Assembly: GCA_049522565.1 (NCBI GenBank)
Contig: JBEKNT010000425.1
Location: 1-7,285 of the forward strand
Source of the DNA: JASHVB01 sp049522565
GTDB lineage: Bacteria; Pseudomonadota; Alphaproteobacteria; Acetobacterales; Acetobacteraceae
Length of the DNA: 7,285 nucleotides
Direction of reading: 5' to 3'
Shown piece after piece: positions 1 to 6,573 of the stretch; positions within the stretch are counted from its first letter, which is position 1; each line of letters opens with the position of its first letter. The position numbers were made by a program, and so were the translations under genes. Below the pieces are notes generated by a model, which searched no databases, was not told the DNA's origin, and saw nothing but the letters and a program-made list of their open reading frames with translations.

Positions 1-12
1 GGAGAGGTTTCC

Positions 13-1500
13 CTACTTCGCGTAACGCCCGGCAGAACCGCCCGCCAGCCGTCCGAATACCGAGCCGGACGCCAGCCCGGCACCGCCCAGGTAGTTCTGG
101 TAGAAGATTCCCCCCACCAGTTCGCCCGCCGCAAACAGCCCGGGGATCACCCGGCCTGTGGTATCCTCCACCTCGCCATCGGTGGTGATCTTCAACCCGC
201 CGAAGCTGAACGTGATGCCGCAGGTCACGACGAAGCCGTGATACGGAGGCTCGTCGATCGGCAGCGCCCAGTTCGACTTGGGCGGCGTGATGCCCTTCGT
301 GCATTTGCCGTCGAGGATCGACGGATTGTACTCACCCGGCTGGCACGCGGCGTTGAACGCCTTCACCGTGCGCACGAAACCGTCAACGCTGATCTCCAGC
401 TTCTGCGCCAGCTCCTCCAGCGTATTCGCCGTCGCCTTGGTCACCTGGCGAATGCGGTATTCGTCGCGCACCATGTCGATGGTCTTCTTGTCGAAGATCT
501 GCACCGCCATGCGCTGCGGCTGCTTCATCACCTCGCGGCCGTACTTCGCATAGGTGTGGTTGCGGAAATCCGCGCCCTCATCGACGAATCGCTCGCCGTT
601 GACGTTGACGATCATGCCGATCGGGTAGGAGTGCTTCTGGTAATTGTCCAGCACCACGCGGTCACCGAACGGCGGCGAGCTGATGTCCCATTGCACCGCG
701 TGGCAGGTGGACCAGCCGCCGAACGCCGCCGCGCCGATCTCCAGCGCCGCCTTGATGCCTTCGCCGGTGTTGTGCCGCGTGCCGCGCACCTTTGCCAACT
801 CCCAGCCGGGACCGTAGTAGCGCACACGCATTTCCGGATCGGCCTCGAATCCGCCGCAGGCCAGCACGACGGATTTGGCCTGGATGTCCTCATAGCCGTC
901 CGGACCGAATACCGTAACGCCGGTGACGTCGCCCTTGCGGTTCTGGATCAACCGGCGCAGTCCGGTGTTGTAGCGCACCGCGATGCCGTGGCGCTCGGCC
1001 GACTTGAACAGGAAGTCCACCAGGCCCCAGCCGCCACCGACCGCTTCCACCGCCATGCCGCCGAAGAAGTGGTTGATGCCGTTCACCAGGTACGACTGGC
1101 GCTTCAACATTGGAATCCAGCGCACGCCCTTCTCGCGCATCCACACCACGGCCTCGCGCGAGCGGTTGACCAGCAGATCGGCGAGTTCCGGTTCCGACAG
1201 ATTCTCGGTCACCCGCATCAGGTCGTCCATGTAGGTTTCCGCCGTCCACGGCGGAATGTGCATGCTTTTGGCCTCGGCGTCGGACAGATCGACCAGCACG
1301 TCCTTGCGCAGGTCTTCGACGCCGTTGTGCACGAAGCGGAAGCCGCCGGCGGTGAAGGTGGAATTGCCCCCCCGTTCCTCCTCGCTGGCTTTCTCCAGCA
1401 CCAGCACGCGCGCGCCTTGCTCCTGCGCGGACAGGGCGGCGCACAGCGCGGCGTTGCCCGCGCCAACCACGATCACGTCATAGGAGCCGGCGTCCGGCAT
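13..1500 (-). CDS. tcuA: TcuA-like FAD-dependent dehydrogenase (fumarate reductase/succinate dehydrogenase flavoprotein family)
   Basis: A complete 495-residue cytoplasmic flavoprotein. Seen: an N-terminal Rossmann FAD motif (VVGAGNAA, residues 11-18) followed by the ribose-binding acidic residue in LVLEKA (Glu36), a GGNS FAD contact at 44-47, the ACGGFEAD segment at 214-221, GERF (Arg304) in the capping/substrate domain, and a C-terminal FAD-binding block with LFAAGE at 455-460 and GGAGLASGS at 472-480. Family knowledge: TcuA oxidises tricarballylate to cis-aconitate, and Arg304 aligns with the proton-donating arginine of fumarate reductases. The segments CGITFSFGG (427-435) and YQNYLGG (467-473) lack the substrate-binding His and Arg of true fumarate reductases and fit the TcuA branch better. 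The ATG start has a consensus AGGAGG six bases upstream. No TcuB-like electron-transfer partner is visible. The family call is firm. Tricarballylate as substrate is only a family-level guess. The gene is divergent from the TPP-enzyme operon. Confidence 0.82.
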   Translation of the reverse strand: MPDAGSYDVIVVGAGNAALCAALSAQEQGARVLVLEKASEEERGGNSTFTAGGFRFVHNGVEDLRKDVLVDLSDAEAKSMHIPPWTAETYMDDLMRVTENLSEPELADLLVNRSREAVVWMREKGVRWIPMLKRQSYLVNGINHFFGGMAVEAVGGGWGLVDFLFKSAERHGIAVRYNTGLRRLIQNRKGDVTGVTVFGPDGYEDIQAKSVVLACGGFEADPEMRVRYYGPGWELAKVRGTRHNTGEGIKAALEIGAAAFGGWSTCHAVQWDISSPPFGDRVVLDNYQKHSYPIGMIVNVNGERFVDEGADFRNHTYAKYGREVMKQPQRMAVQIFDKKTIDMVRDEYRIRQVTKATANTLEELAQKLEISVDGFVRTVKAFNAACQPGEYNPSILDGKCTKGITPPKSNWALPIDEPPYHGFVVTCGITFSFGGLKITTDGEVEDTTGRVIPGLFAAGELVGGIFYQNYLGGAGLASGSVFGRLAGGSAGRYAK

Positions 1501-1506
1501 GGAAGA

Positions 1507-1512
1507 CCTCCT
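1507..1512 (-). promoter_or_regulatory. Shine-Dalgarno site of the TcuA-like gene
   Basis: Read on the minus strand this is a perfect AGGAGG, followed by a six-base spacer before the ATG at 1500-1498. It fixes the start of the flavoprotein gene. Confidence 0.85.
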
Positions 1513-1542
1513 GCGAAATAGAGCCGGCTGTCTCCTTACGGA

Positions 1543-1587
1543 CGGTTGACCGGGTCGAGCCCGGCCATGACGGTGGGGCGGCCATGA
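1543..1587. repeat. Dispersed alphaproteobacterial intergenic repeat (VDRVEPGHDG type)
   Basis: The stretch TTGACCGGGTCGAGCCCGG and following bases contains the inverted pair CCGGG (1550-1554) and CCCGG (1560-1564), with TCGAG between them, so it can form a short hairpin. In one plus frame it reads VDRVEPGHDGGAAMT. This matches a repeat family I know as very frequent between genes of Rhizobiales and Rhodospirillales. It fills most of the 101-base gap between the divergent flavoprotein and TPP-enzyme genes. Copy number cannot be judged from one window. Confidence 0.6.
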
Positions 1588-1590
1588 CGA

Positions 1591-1596
1591 AAGGAG
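1591..1596 (+). promoter_or_regulatory. Shine-Dalgarno site that decides the start of the TPP-enzyme alpha gene
   Basis: AAGGAG lies five bases before the ATG at 1602. The alternative in-frame ATG at 1584 lies inside the intergenic repeat and lacks a comparable site, so the 1602 start is preferred. Confidence 0.75.
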
Positions 1597-1601
1597 CAGT
1601 G

Positions 1602-2135
1602 ATGGACGAGGCAGCCGCGGACCGCGCCTGGCACGAGATCGTGCGGGACGTGTTGAAGCGCCACAACGTGTCGCTGGTGACCTATGTGCCGGACAACGTG
1701 CTGCGTCCGCTGATCGAGGCGGTGCACGCCGATCCGTTCTTCACCGCCTTCGCCGTCGCCCGCGAGGAGGAGGGTCTGGGCATTCTCTCCGGCGCATGGA
1801 TGGGCGGCACGCGCGGCATCCTGCTGATGCAGACAAGCGGTTTCGCCACGCTGCCGAACGTGATCGCCTCGCTCGCCGTGCCGTTCCAGATACCCGTTCT
1901 GATGCTGGTATCCGAACGCGGCACGCTGGGAGAATTCAACATCGGCCAGTCGCTGGTTGCCCGCACGATGCGTCCGGTGCTCGACGCGCTGGCGGTCGAA
2001 CACCACACCATGACGCGGCTGGATGAGGTGGAATTCATCGTCGATCGCAGCATCACCCAAGCCGTCGCCACCCAAGCCCCCTGCTGTTTCATCCTCTCGC
2101 CCCTGCTCACGGGCGGCAAAGTTTTCGCGGCATAG
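1602..2135 (+). CDS. TPP-dependent 2-oxoacid decarboxylase, alpha subunit (PYR-domain half; sulfopyruvate decarboxylase ComD-like)
   Basis: A 177-residue protein that is only the N-terminal, pyrimidine-binding (PYR) domain of a TPP enzyme. Seen: a YVPDNVLRPLI segment at 28-38, the conserved glutamate cluster AREEEG at 53-58 (family knowledge: a glutamate here activates the TPP aminopyrimidine), the MQTSGF segment at 76-81 typical of sulfopyruvate/phosphonopyruvate decarboxylases, and VLMLVSERG at 99-107. The length matches ComD-type subunits (about 170 residues). The cofactor-binding half is encoded by the next gene nine bases downstream, so the two should form one cytoplasmic enzyme with the active site at the subunit interface. 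The likely chemistry is non-oxidative decarboxylation of a 2-oxo acid such as sulfopyruvate. The true substrate is not determined by the sequence. The upstream in-frame ATG at 1584 is rejected because those codons belong to an intergenic repeat. Confidence 0.82.
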   Translation: MDEAAADRAWHEIVRDVLKRHNVSLVTYVPDNVLRPLIEAVHADPFFTAFAVAREEEGLGILSGAWMGGTRGILLMQTSGFATLPNVIASLAVPFQIPVLMLVSERGTLGEFNIGQSLVARTMRPVLDALAVEHHTMTRLDEVEFIVDRSITQAVATQAPCCFILSPLLTGGKVFAA

Positions 2136-2144
2136 GGGGACAGC

Positions 2145-2759
2145 ATGTCATTCGCAGCAAACCACCCGGCCAACCGCGCCCAGGCCAAGGTGCTGAACCG
2201 GTTCGACATCACGCAGCGCCTGGTGGCGCGGCTGAAGCACGACGAGGCGGTGATCGGCGGCATCGGCTACACCAATTTCGATCTCTGGGGCGCCGGACAG
2301 CGCGCGCAGAACTTCTACATGCTCGGCAGCATGGGGCTGGCAGTGCCGATCGCGCTCGGCGTCGCGCTGGCGCAGTCGCAACGCCGCGTGTTCGCGCTGG
2401 AAGGCGACGGCTCGATCCTGATGCAGCTTGGATCGTTGGCCACCGTCGCCGCGCGGGCGCAGAAGAACCTGGCCATCGTCATCATGGACAACGGCGCCTA
2501 TCAGATCACCGGCGGCCAGCAGACTCTGACCGAACAGGGCGCCGACATCGTGGCGATCGCGCGCGGCGCCGGTCTGGCGCAAAGCGCCTGGGCGGCGGAC
2601 GAAGGCGGCTTCGAGGAACTGGTAGACCTGGCCCTGCGCGAGGACGGGCCGTGGTTGATCGGTTGCCGCATCGATCGCGAGAAGCCGAAGCAGACGACCG
2701 AACGCGACCCGCCGCGCATCCGCGATCAGTTCATGCGTGGGCTGGGCGTGAAGAAGTAG
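2145..2759 (+). CDS. TPP-dependent 2-oxoacid decarboxylase, beta subunit (PP-domain half; sulfopyruvate decarboxylase ComE-like)
   Basis: A 204-residue protein carrying the C-terminal, diphosphate-binding (PP) domain of a TPP enzyme. Seen: GSMG at 61-64, then the classical TPP/Mg2+ motif starting at GDGS (87-90) and ending at DN (115-116), with LGSLATVA between them as in ComE-type subunits. The downstream AYQITGGQQT segment (118-127) fits the same family. It starts nine bases after the alpha-subunit stop, with a GGGGGA ribosome site four bases before its ATG, so the pair is one operon. Family knowledge: sulfopyruvate decarboxylase turns sulfopyruvate into sulfoacetaldehyde in coenzyme M synthesis and in cysteate breakdown. 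No gene for sulfolactate or sulfoacetaldehyde handling is in view, so substrate assignment remains open. The tail after residue 180 is charged and probably peripheral. Confidence 0.84.
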   Translation: MSFAANHPANRAQAKVLNRFDITQRLVARLKHDEAVIGGIGYTNFDLWGAGQRAQNFYMLGSMGLAVPIALGVALAQSQRRVFALEGDGSILMQLGSLATVAARAQKNLAIVIMDNGAYQITGGQQTLTEQGADIVAIARGAGLAQSAWAADEGGFEELVDLALREDGPWLIGCRIDREKPKQTTERDPPRIRDQFMRGLGVKK

Positions 2760-2778
2760 GTCCGTCGCGTCCCGAACG

Positions 2779-4449
2779 TCACGCCGTCACTTCAAGTACC
2801 ATTGTCGCCGCGTGCGTCCGCCCATACTCGTCCGTGGCCCGCACCGTCACGCGATGTGTGCCCGCTTCCAGGTTCGCCGGCAACGTCGCCTGCCAGATGT
2901 GGCTCGACTTGCCGGCCTCCACCCATGGCTTTTTGGTTTCGGCGTTGCGCGTGTAGACCTCTACAACAAACGGATCGAGCCGTTCCACCTTCTGCATGTC
3001 GCGTGGCGCATGGCCCGGCAGCGAAACCTCGACCCTCGAACGAGGGCCGCCATCGAACAGGTTGACCACCAGCCGCGTCGAGGCCAGCCGATCGGCCGCG
3101 ATCGAACCGCTCAACAGAGCGCCGGCGGGGTACTCATGCATGACCTCGCGGCCATTGGCGTGCACCTGGCTGTCCAGCATGATCCGCATCTGCCCGCGCG
3201 CTGGATCGTGTGCCGGCATCAGTGTAGTCGTATAACCAGCGCCATCCACCGACAGCACATGGAACCCGTTCGGACTGCCGTCGCTTTGCAGCGCCATCGG
3301 AATGCCGCGCGCATCGAACGGCCCACTCCACCAGCTTCCCGACACCGCGGCGAGCACGTGGTGATGGTGCGTCCCGGCGGCAAACCCGTCGGCTTGGGTG
3401 AAATACCAGTGCTCGTTGGTGTGGGTGTGACCGGAAAAGCTCACGCTATTGGGATGCGTGCCGATTGCCGTCAGGAATTCCCTGATATCGACGGTGGACA
3501 CCGCCGGATACGCCCCAACCAGCGTGCGTAACGGAATATGAAAGCTGAACACCACCAACTGCTCTCGCGGCACGTTGGCCAGCACGTTTCGGATGAAACC
3601 GATCTGCTGCTCTCCAAAGAAACCGCGATACTTGCCGAAGCCATTCGGCTTCGACGGGTCCGTGCCAAGATAATCGACATTGTCGAGAACGAAAAACGTC
3701 GCATCACCATACTGGAAGGCGTGCCAACGGGTGCCGTAGGTGCGCTTGAACGTCTCGCGCGACAGCACGTTGTCGGGCGCTTCCAGGTTCATGTCGTGAT
3801 TGCCGCAGCAATTGTACCAGGTCAGGCCGATGCTGCCTACGATGCGGTTATAGCGCGGGTAGTACGACAGGTCGTCGAACATCACGTCACCATGCGTGAT
3901 GCCGAACGCCACGCCGTCCTTCTCGACGACGGAAACCACGTCGTCGCGGATATAGTCCACCTCGGCGAGGCTTTCCGGCTGCGGGTCGGTGAACAGGATG
4001 GCCGCGAAGCGCGACGGTTCGTGCTGCCGCCGCAACGGAAAGTCGATCGAATCCGGCAGCTTGCCCGTGGGTGCGACGCCGGCGAAACGGAATCCCAGGT
4101 CCGGCGTACCGTTCGGCGCGTAAATGTAGGCGAAGTCGGGCAGGCTGGTCACCGGATCGACCGGCGCAGCCCAGCCGGCGGGCTTGATGACGAACAGCGA
4201 GTCGCCCGGCCGCACCGGTAGCGACCAGCGCCCCAGTGCATCGGTTTTCACAACGTCGGCGCCGTTGGACACCATGACGCCCGGCAGGCCGTGACGCGGA
4301 TTGCTGTCGGCGTCGTACACCGTGCCCCGCGCGGTCTCCGTCGCGGTGGCCTGCGCCAGGCCTTGCGACAGCGGCGTGGCGGCGAGGGCGACTGCCGCGG
4401 CACCGGCGATGACGTCGCGGCGGCCGAGCAGGGGCGGCTGATGTGACAT
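2779..4449 (-). CDS. Tat-exported calcineurin-like metallophosphoesterase with N- and C-terminal accessory domains
   Basis: A 556-residue probable periplasmic phosphoesterase. Seen: a twin-arginine type signal (GRRDVIAGAAAVALAA, residues 9-24) with likely cleavage near ALA/GLAQA around residue 34. A beta-sandwich-like N-terminal region (about 38-125, TVYDADSNPRHGLPGVMVSN and DALGRW) resembles the MetallophosN or carboxypeptidase-regulatory fold. The catalytic core runs from about 146 to 345, with TDPQ (D155), GDVMFDD (D188), GNHD (216-219), FSFH (H304) and GHTH (340-343). These are the metal ligands of calcineurin-like enzymes, with DxQ in place of the usual first DxH. A C-terminal domain follows (about 370-555), starting with SGSWWSG. 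The substrate is unknown; phosphomonoesters, phosphodiesters or cell-envelope polymers are all possible. The ATG has a GAGGAA ribosome site about six bases upstream. It converges on the TPP operon with only 19 bases between stops and no clear terminator. Confidence 0.87.
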   Translation of the reverse strand: MSHQPPLLGRRDVIAGAAAVALAATPLSQGLAQATATETARGTVYDADSNPRHGLPGVMVSNGADVVKTDALGRWSLPVRPGDSLFVIKPAGWAAPVDPVTSLPDFAYIYAPNGTPDLGFRFAGVAPTGKLPDSIDFPLRRQHEPSRFAAILFTDPQPESLAEVDYIRDDVVSVVEKDGVAFGITHGDVMFDDLSYYPRYNRIVGSIGLTWYNCCGNHDMNLEAPDNVLSRETFKRTYGTRWHAFQYGDATFFVLDNVDYLGTDPSKPNGFGKYRGFFGEQQIGFIRNVLANVPREQLVVFSFHIPLRTLVGAYPAVSTVDIREFLTAIGTHPNSVSFSGHTHTNEHWYFTQADGFAAGTHHHHVLAAVSGSWWSGPFDARGIPMALQSDGSPNGFHVLSVDGAGYTTTLMPAHDPARGQMRIMLDSQVHANGREVMHEYPAGALLSGSIAADRLASTRLVVNLFDGGPRSRVEVSLPGHAPRDMQKVERLDPFVVEVYTRNAETKKPWVEAGKSSHIWQATLPANLEAGTHRVTVRATDEYGRTHAATMVLEVTA

Positions 4450-4634
4450 GCGAGTTTCCTCGAATCAGGGAGCCTGCGTTAGCCGATGGAGCGGGGGCCC
4501 GCGACATAAGGATGACGCCGTCGTCGCGGTTCGGTGACGACCATCATGAAGGAATTTTCATCTTCCAGCATGGCGGCCGCAAAGCAAGCTGGCCAGAATA
4601 GGTGGCAACCGATCCATCCGTTAAGAGGTCGCCG
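4450..4634. promoter_or_regulatory. Divergent intergenic region between the phosphoesterase and secreted-protein genes
   Basis: This 185-base region must carry promoters for both divergent genes. On the minus strand a TTGCGG, a 17-base gap and GAAAAT form a weak sigma-70-like arrangement inside about 4545-4584. It is not convincing alone. I see no clear operator, riboswitch or terminator. Confidence 0.3.
4623..4628 (+). promoter_or_regulatory. Shine-Dalgarno site of the small secreted-protein gene
   Basis: AAGAGG stands six bases before the ATG at 4635. It supports that start over an in-frame GTG at 4602, which would put charged, non-signal residues ahead of the signal peptide. Confidence 0.7.
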
Positions 4635-5225
4635 ATGATGACAATCCGCAACACCTTGCTTGGCGCCGGCCTGGCGCTGCCATTGTTCGCTTCCGCAGGA
4701 CAGGCGCAGACAACGCCGCCGGACAGCGGCCACATGATCTACGTGCCACCGGGTGCGACGGTTGTGGTCCTCCCCGGTCCCGGCACCATGGCCGCACCCA
4801 ACATGGCGACCGCCGGCGCGCCCGAGGCGCTGCCAATGCTGCGGCTGATGGCAGCGCAGCAGGTGGCGGTGCAGCACATGATCGCCGACATGAATGCGAT
4901 GTTCCCGCCGTTGCCGGATCCGAATGCTATGCTGCGTGCGGCGTTCGGCCCGGGCATGCCGCTCAACCTTTCTGTCCTGCCGTTGGCCGGCGGGCATGGC
5001 GTGTGTAGCCAGAGCATCAGCATCGTCGATCACGGCAATGGCAGCGCGCCAATCGTGAAGGTTTCGCAAGCCGGCGATGCCTGCGGCGCGCTGGGCATGG
5101 GCAAGCCGCAAGACGTCGACCAGGTCCGGCCGCAGACGCCTCCGCCGCTGCCGCACGGGCCGAAGGTGCTGGAGATCGGCTATCCGCCGCACCCGGTGAC
5201 CAGCGGCACCCCGCCGCGCACCTGA
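4635..5225 (+). CDS. Small secreted methionine- and proline-rich protein of unknown function
   Basis: A 196-residue protein that I do not recognise. Seen: a clean Sec signal peptide (short basic start MMTIR, hydrophobic LLGAGLALPLFASA, probable cleavage after AGQA near residue 24). The mature part begins Pro/Thr-rich with MIYVPPGATVVVLPGPG (34-50), passes through a methionine-rich middle (13 Met in the whole chain, for example HMIADMNAMF at 81-90), and ends in a proline-rich tail (from about 164). Two cysteines only (C124 and C150) could form one periplasmic disulfide and flank a VDHGNGSAPIVKVSQAGD segment. No transmembrane helix follows the signal, so it is probably periplasmic or secreted. 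The base composition resembles its neighbours, and the signal peptide plus ribosome site argue that it is a real gene. Its stop is only four bases from the convergent TRAP permease stop. Confidence 0.72.
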   Translation: MMTIRNTLLGAGLALPLFASAGQAQTTPPDSGHMIYVPPGATVVVLPGPGTMAAPNMATAGAPEALPMLRLMAAQQVAVQHMIADMNAMFPPLPDPNAMLRAAFGPGMPLNLSVLPLAGGHGVCSQSISIVDHGNGSAPIVKVSQAGDACGALGMGKPQDVDQVRPQTPPPLPHGPKVLEIGYPPHPVTSGTPPRT

Positions 5226-5229
5226 CCGC

Positions 5230-6573
5230 TCAGGGGCAGATATAGCCGGTTCCCGCCGGCGACTTGAAACAGCCGACGGATTCCGGGAACACGTGCTTCG
5301 GCAGCCACAGGACCACCTCTGGCGCGAAGATGGTGAAGGCTATGGTCGCGAAAAAAATCACGTAGATCGGCAGGCTGGCACGCAATGCCAGCGAGAATCG
5401 CACGTCGAGGAACTTCGACGCCATCAGCAATGCCAGGCCATAGGGCGGGGTTATCAACCCGAAGGCGAGGGTGACGATCAGCACCACGCCCATGTGCACG
5501 GAATTGATGCTCGCCGCGTCGGTCAGCGCGTTCACCACCGGCATGAAGATGATGATGGCCGGCACCGGCTCGATGAAGTCACCCACGATGACGAACACCA
5601 ACACCAGCAGAAACATGATCATGTGCGGATCGTTGCCGGATACGCTGCCGATCCAACCCGACACCACGATCGGACCGCGCAGGTAGGCGAGCAACCAGCC
5701 GAACGCCGAGGCCGCGGCGATGGTGATCATCGGCAGCGAGTAGATCATGCCCGCCAGCACGAAATCGCGCGGCACGTTGCGCAGGTGCGCCGGGTTGAGG
5801 CATGGGATCACCACCACCAGGATGTAGGTGATGGCGATGACTCCGGCCTCGGTCGGGGTGAACCAGCCGGTCATGATGCCGCCGAGCAGAATGACCGGGA
5901 TCATCAGCGGCAAGGCGGCGGAACCGGTGGCGACGGCCAGATCGCGGAACGTCGCGCGCGGCCGTTGCAAGCCGGCCGGGCCGAAGAAATAGCAGTAGAT
6001 CATCAGGCCGAAGCCGATCATCAGTCCGGGAACGATCCCGCCAAGGAACAGGCCCGCGATCGATACGTTGCCGATCGCGCCGTACACCACCGCCATGATC
6101 GAGGGCGGCACCAGCGCCGCGATGGTCGATGCCGCGGCGATCAGCGCGGCGGTGAATTCCGGGCGATAGCCCTCGTTCGCCATCGGCTTCGCCATGGTGC
6201 GCGACAGCACCGCGACGTCGGCCGAGGATGAACCCGACATGCCGGAGAAAAACATCGAAAACACCGTGGTGACCTGCGCCAGGCCGCCGCGGATATGGCC
6301 GACCAGCGCTTGCGACAATTCCGCGATGCGGATCACCACGTTGGCCGACGTCATCAACTCGCCGACCAGCAGGAAGAACGGGATCGCCATCAGCGCCTCG
6401 GAGTCGACGCCGTTGAACAGTTGCGCGATCATCGATTGCAGAGTGATCGGCGTGAACAGCGTGCCGACCAGCACGCCGGCCATCAGCGCGAATGCCACCG
6501 GCACGCCGAGATAGCCCAGCGCCAGGAACAGCCCCGTCATCAGGCCGAGCAATACGGGGTTCGGCAGGATCAT
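5230..6573 (-). CDS. dctM: TRAP transporter large permease subunit (DctM family)
   Basis: A 447-residue integral inner-membrane protein with about a dozen hydrophobic segments. It is the ion-coupled translocation subunit of a TRAP transporter, which takes up organic acids against a gradient with a periplasmic binding protein. Seen: MAIPFFLLVGELM at 62-74, GMSGSSSADVAVL at 111-123, PPSIMAVVYG at 156-165, GWFTPTEAGV at 236-245, GDFIEPVPAIIIFMP at 331-345 and GLITPPYGL at 372-380, all hallmark positions of the family. The ATG at 6573 overlaps the TGA of the small-subunit gene as ATGA, which both fixes the start and implies translational coupling. An upstream extension of the reading frame is just the other frame of that gene. 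A short tail after the last helix (about 426-447) holds two cysteines, C435 and C446. Substrate class cannot be read from this subunit. Confidence 0.93.
   Translation of the reverse strand: MILPNPVLLGLMTGLFLALGYLGVPVAFALMAGVLVGTLFTPITLQSMIAQLFNGVDSEALMAIPFFLLVGELMTSANVVIRIAELSQALVGHIRGGLAQVTTVFSMFFSGMSGSSSADVAVLSRTMAKPMANEGYRPEFTAALIAAASTIAALVPPSIMAVVYGAIGNVSIAGLFLGGIVPGLMIGFGLMIYCYFFGPAGLQRPRATFRDLAVATGSAALPLMIPVILLGGIMTGWFTPTEAGVIAITYILVVVIPCLNPAHLRNVPRDFVLAGMIYSLPMITIAAASAFGWLLAYLRGPIVVSGWIGSVSGNDPHMIMFLLVLVFVIVGDFIEPVPAIIIFMPVVNALTDAASINSVHMGVVLIVTLAFGLITPPYGLALLMASKFLDVRFSLALRASLPIYVIFFATIAFTIFAPEVVLWLPKHVFPESVGCFKSPAGTGYICP

Noticed and set aside
238..1521. A long 427-residue plus-strand open frame opposite the flavoprotein
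   Set aside because: It lies antisense to a gene with intact FAD motifs and a consensus ribosome site. It has an Arg/His/Ala-rich composition typical of GC-rich shadow frames.
1550..1564. CCGGG-TCGAG-CCCGG hairpin as an intrinsic terminator
   Set aside because: There is no T tract after it, and it lies between divergent starts where no transcript needs to end. It is better explained as part of a dispersed repeat.
3538..4221. A 227-residue plus-strand frame and several others within the phosphoesterase gene
   Set aside because: Catalytic motifs are in the minus-strand frame; these are shadows with no domain and no ribosome site.
5293..6231. A 312-residue plus-strand open frame opposite the TRAP large permease
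   Set aside because: Its His/Asp/Gln/Arg-rich translation is the reverse shadow of hydrophobic codons. The minus-strand frame has clear DctM motifs.
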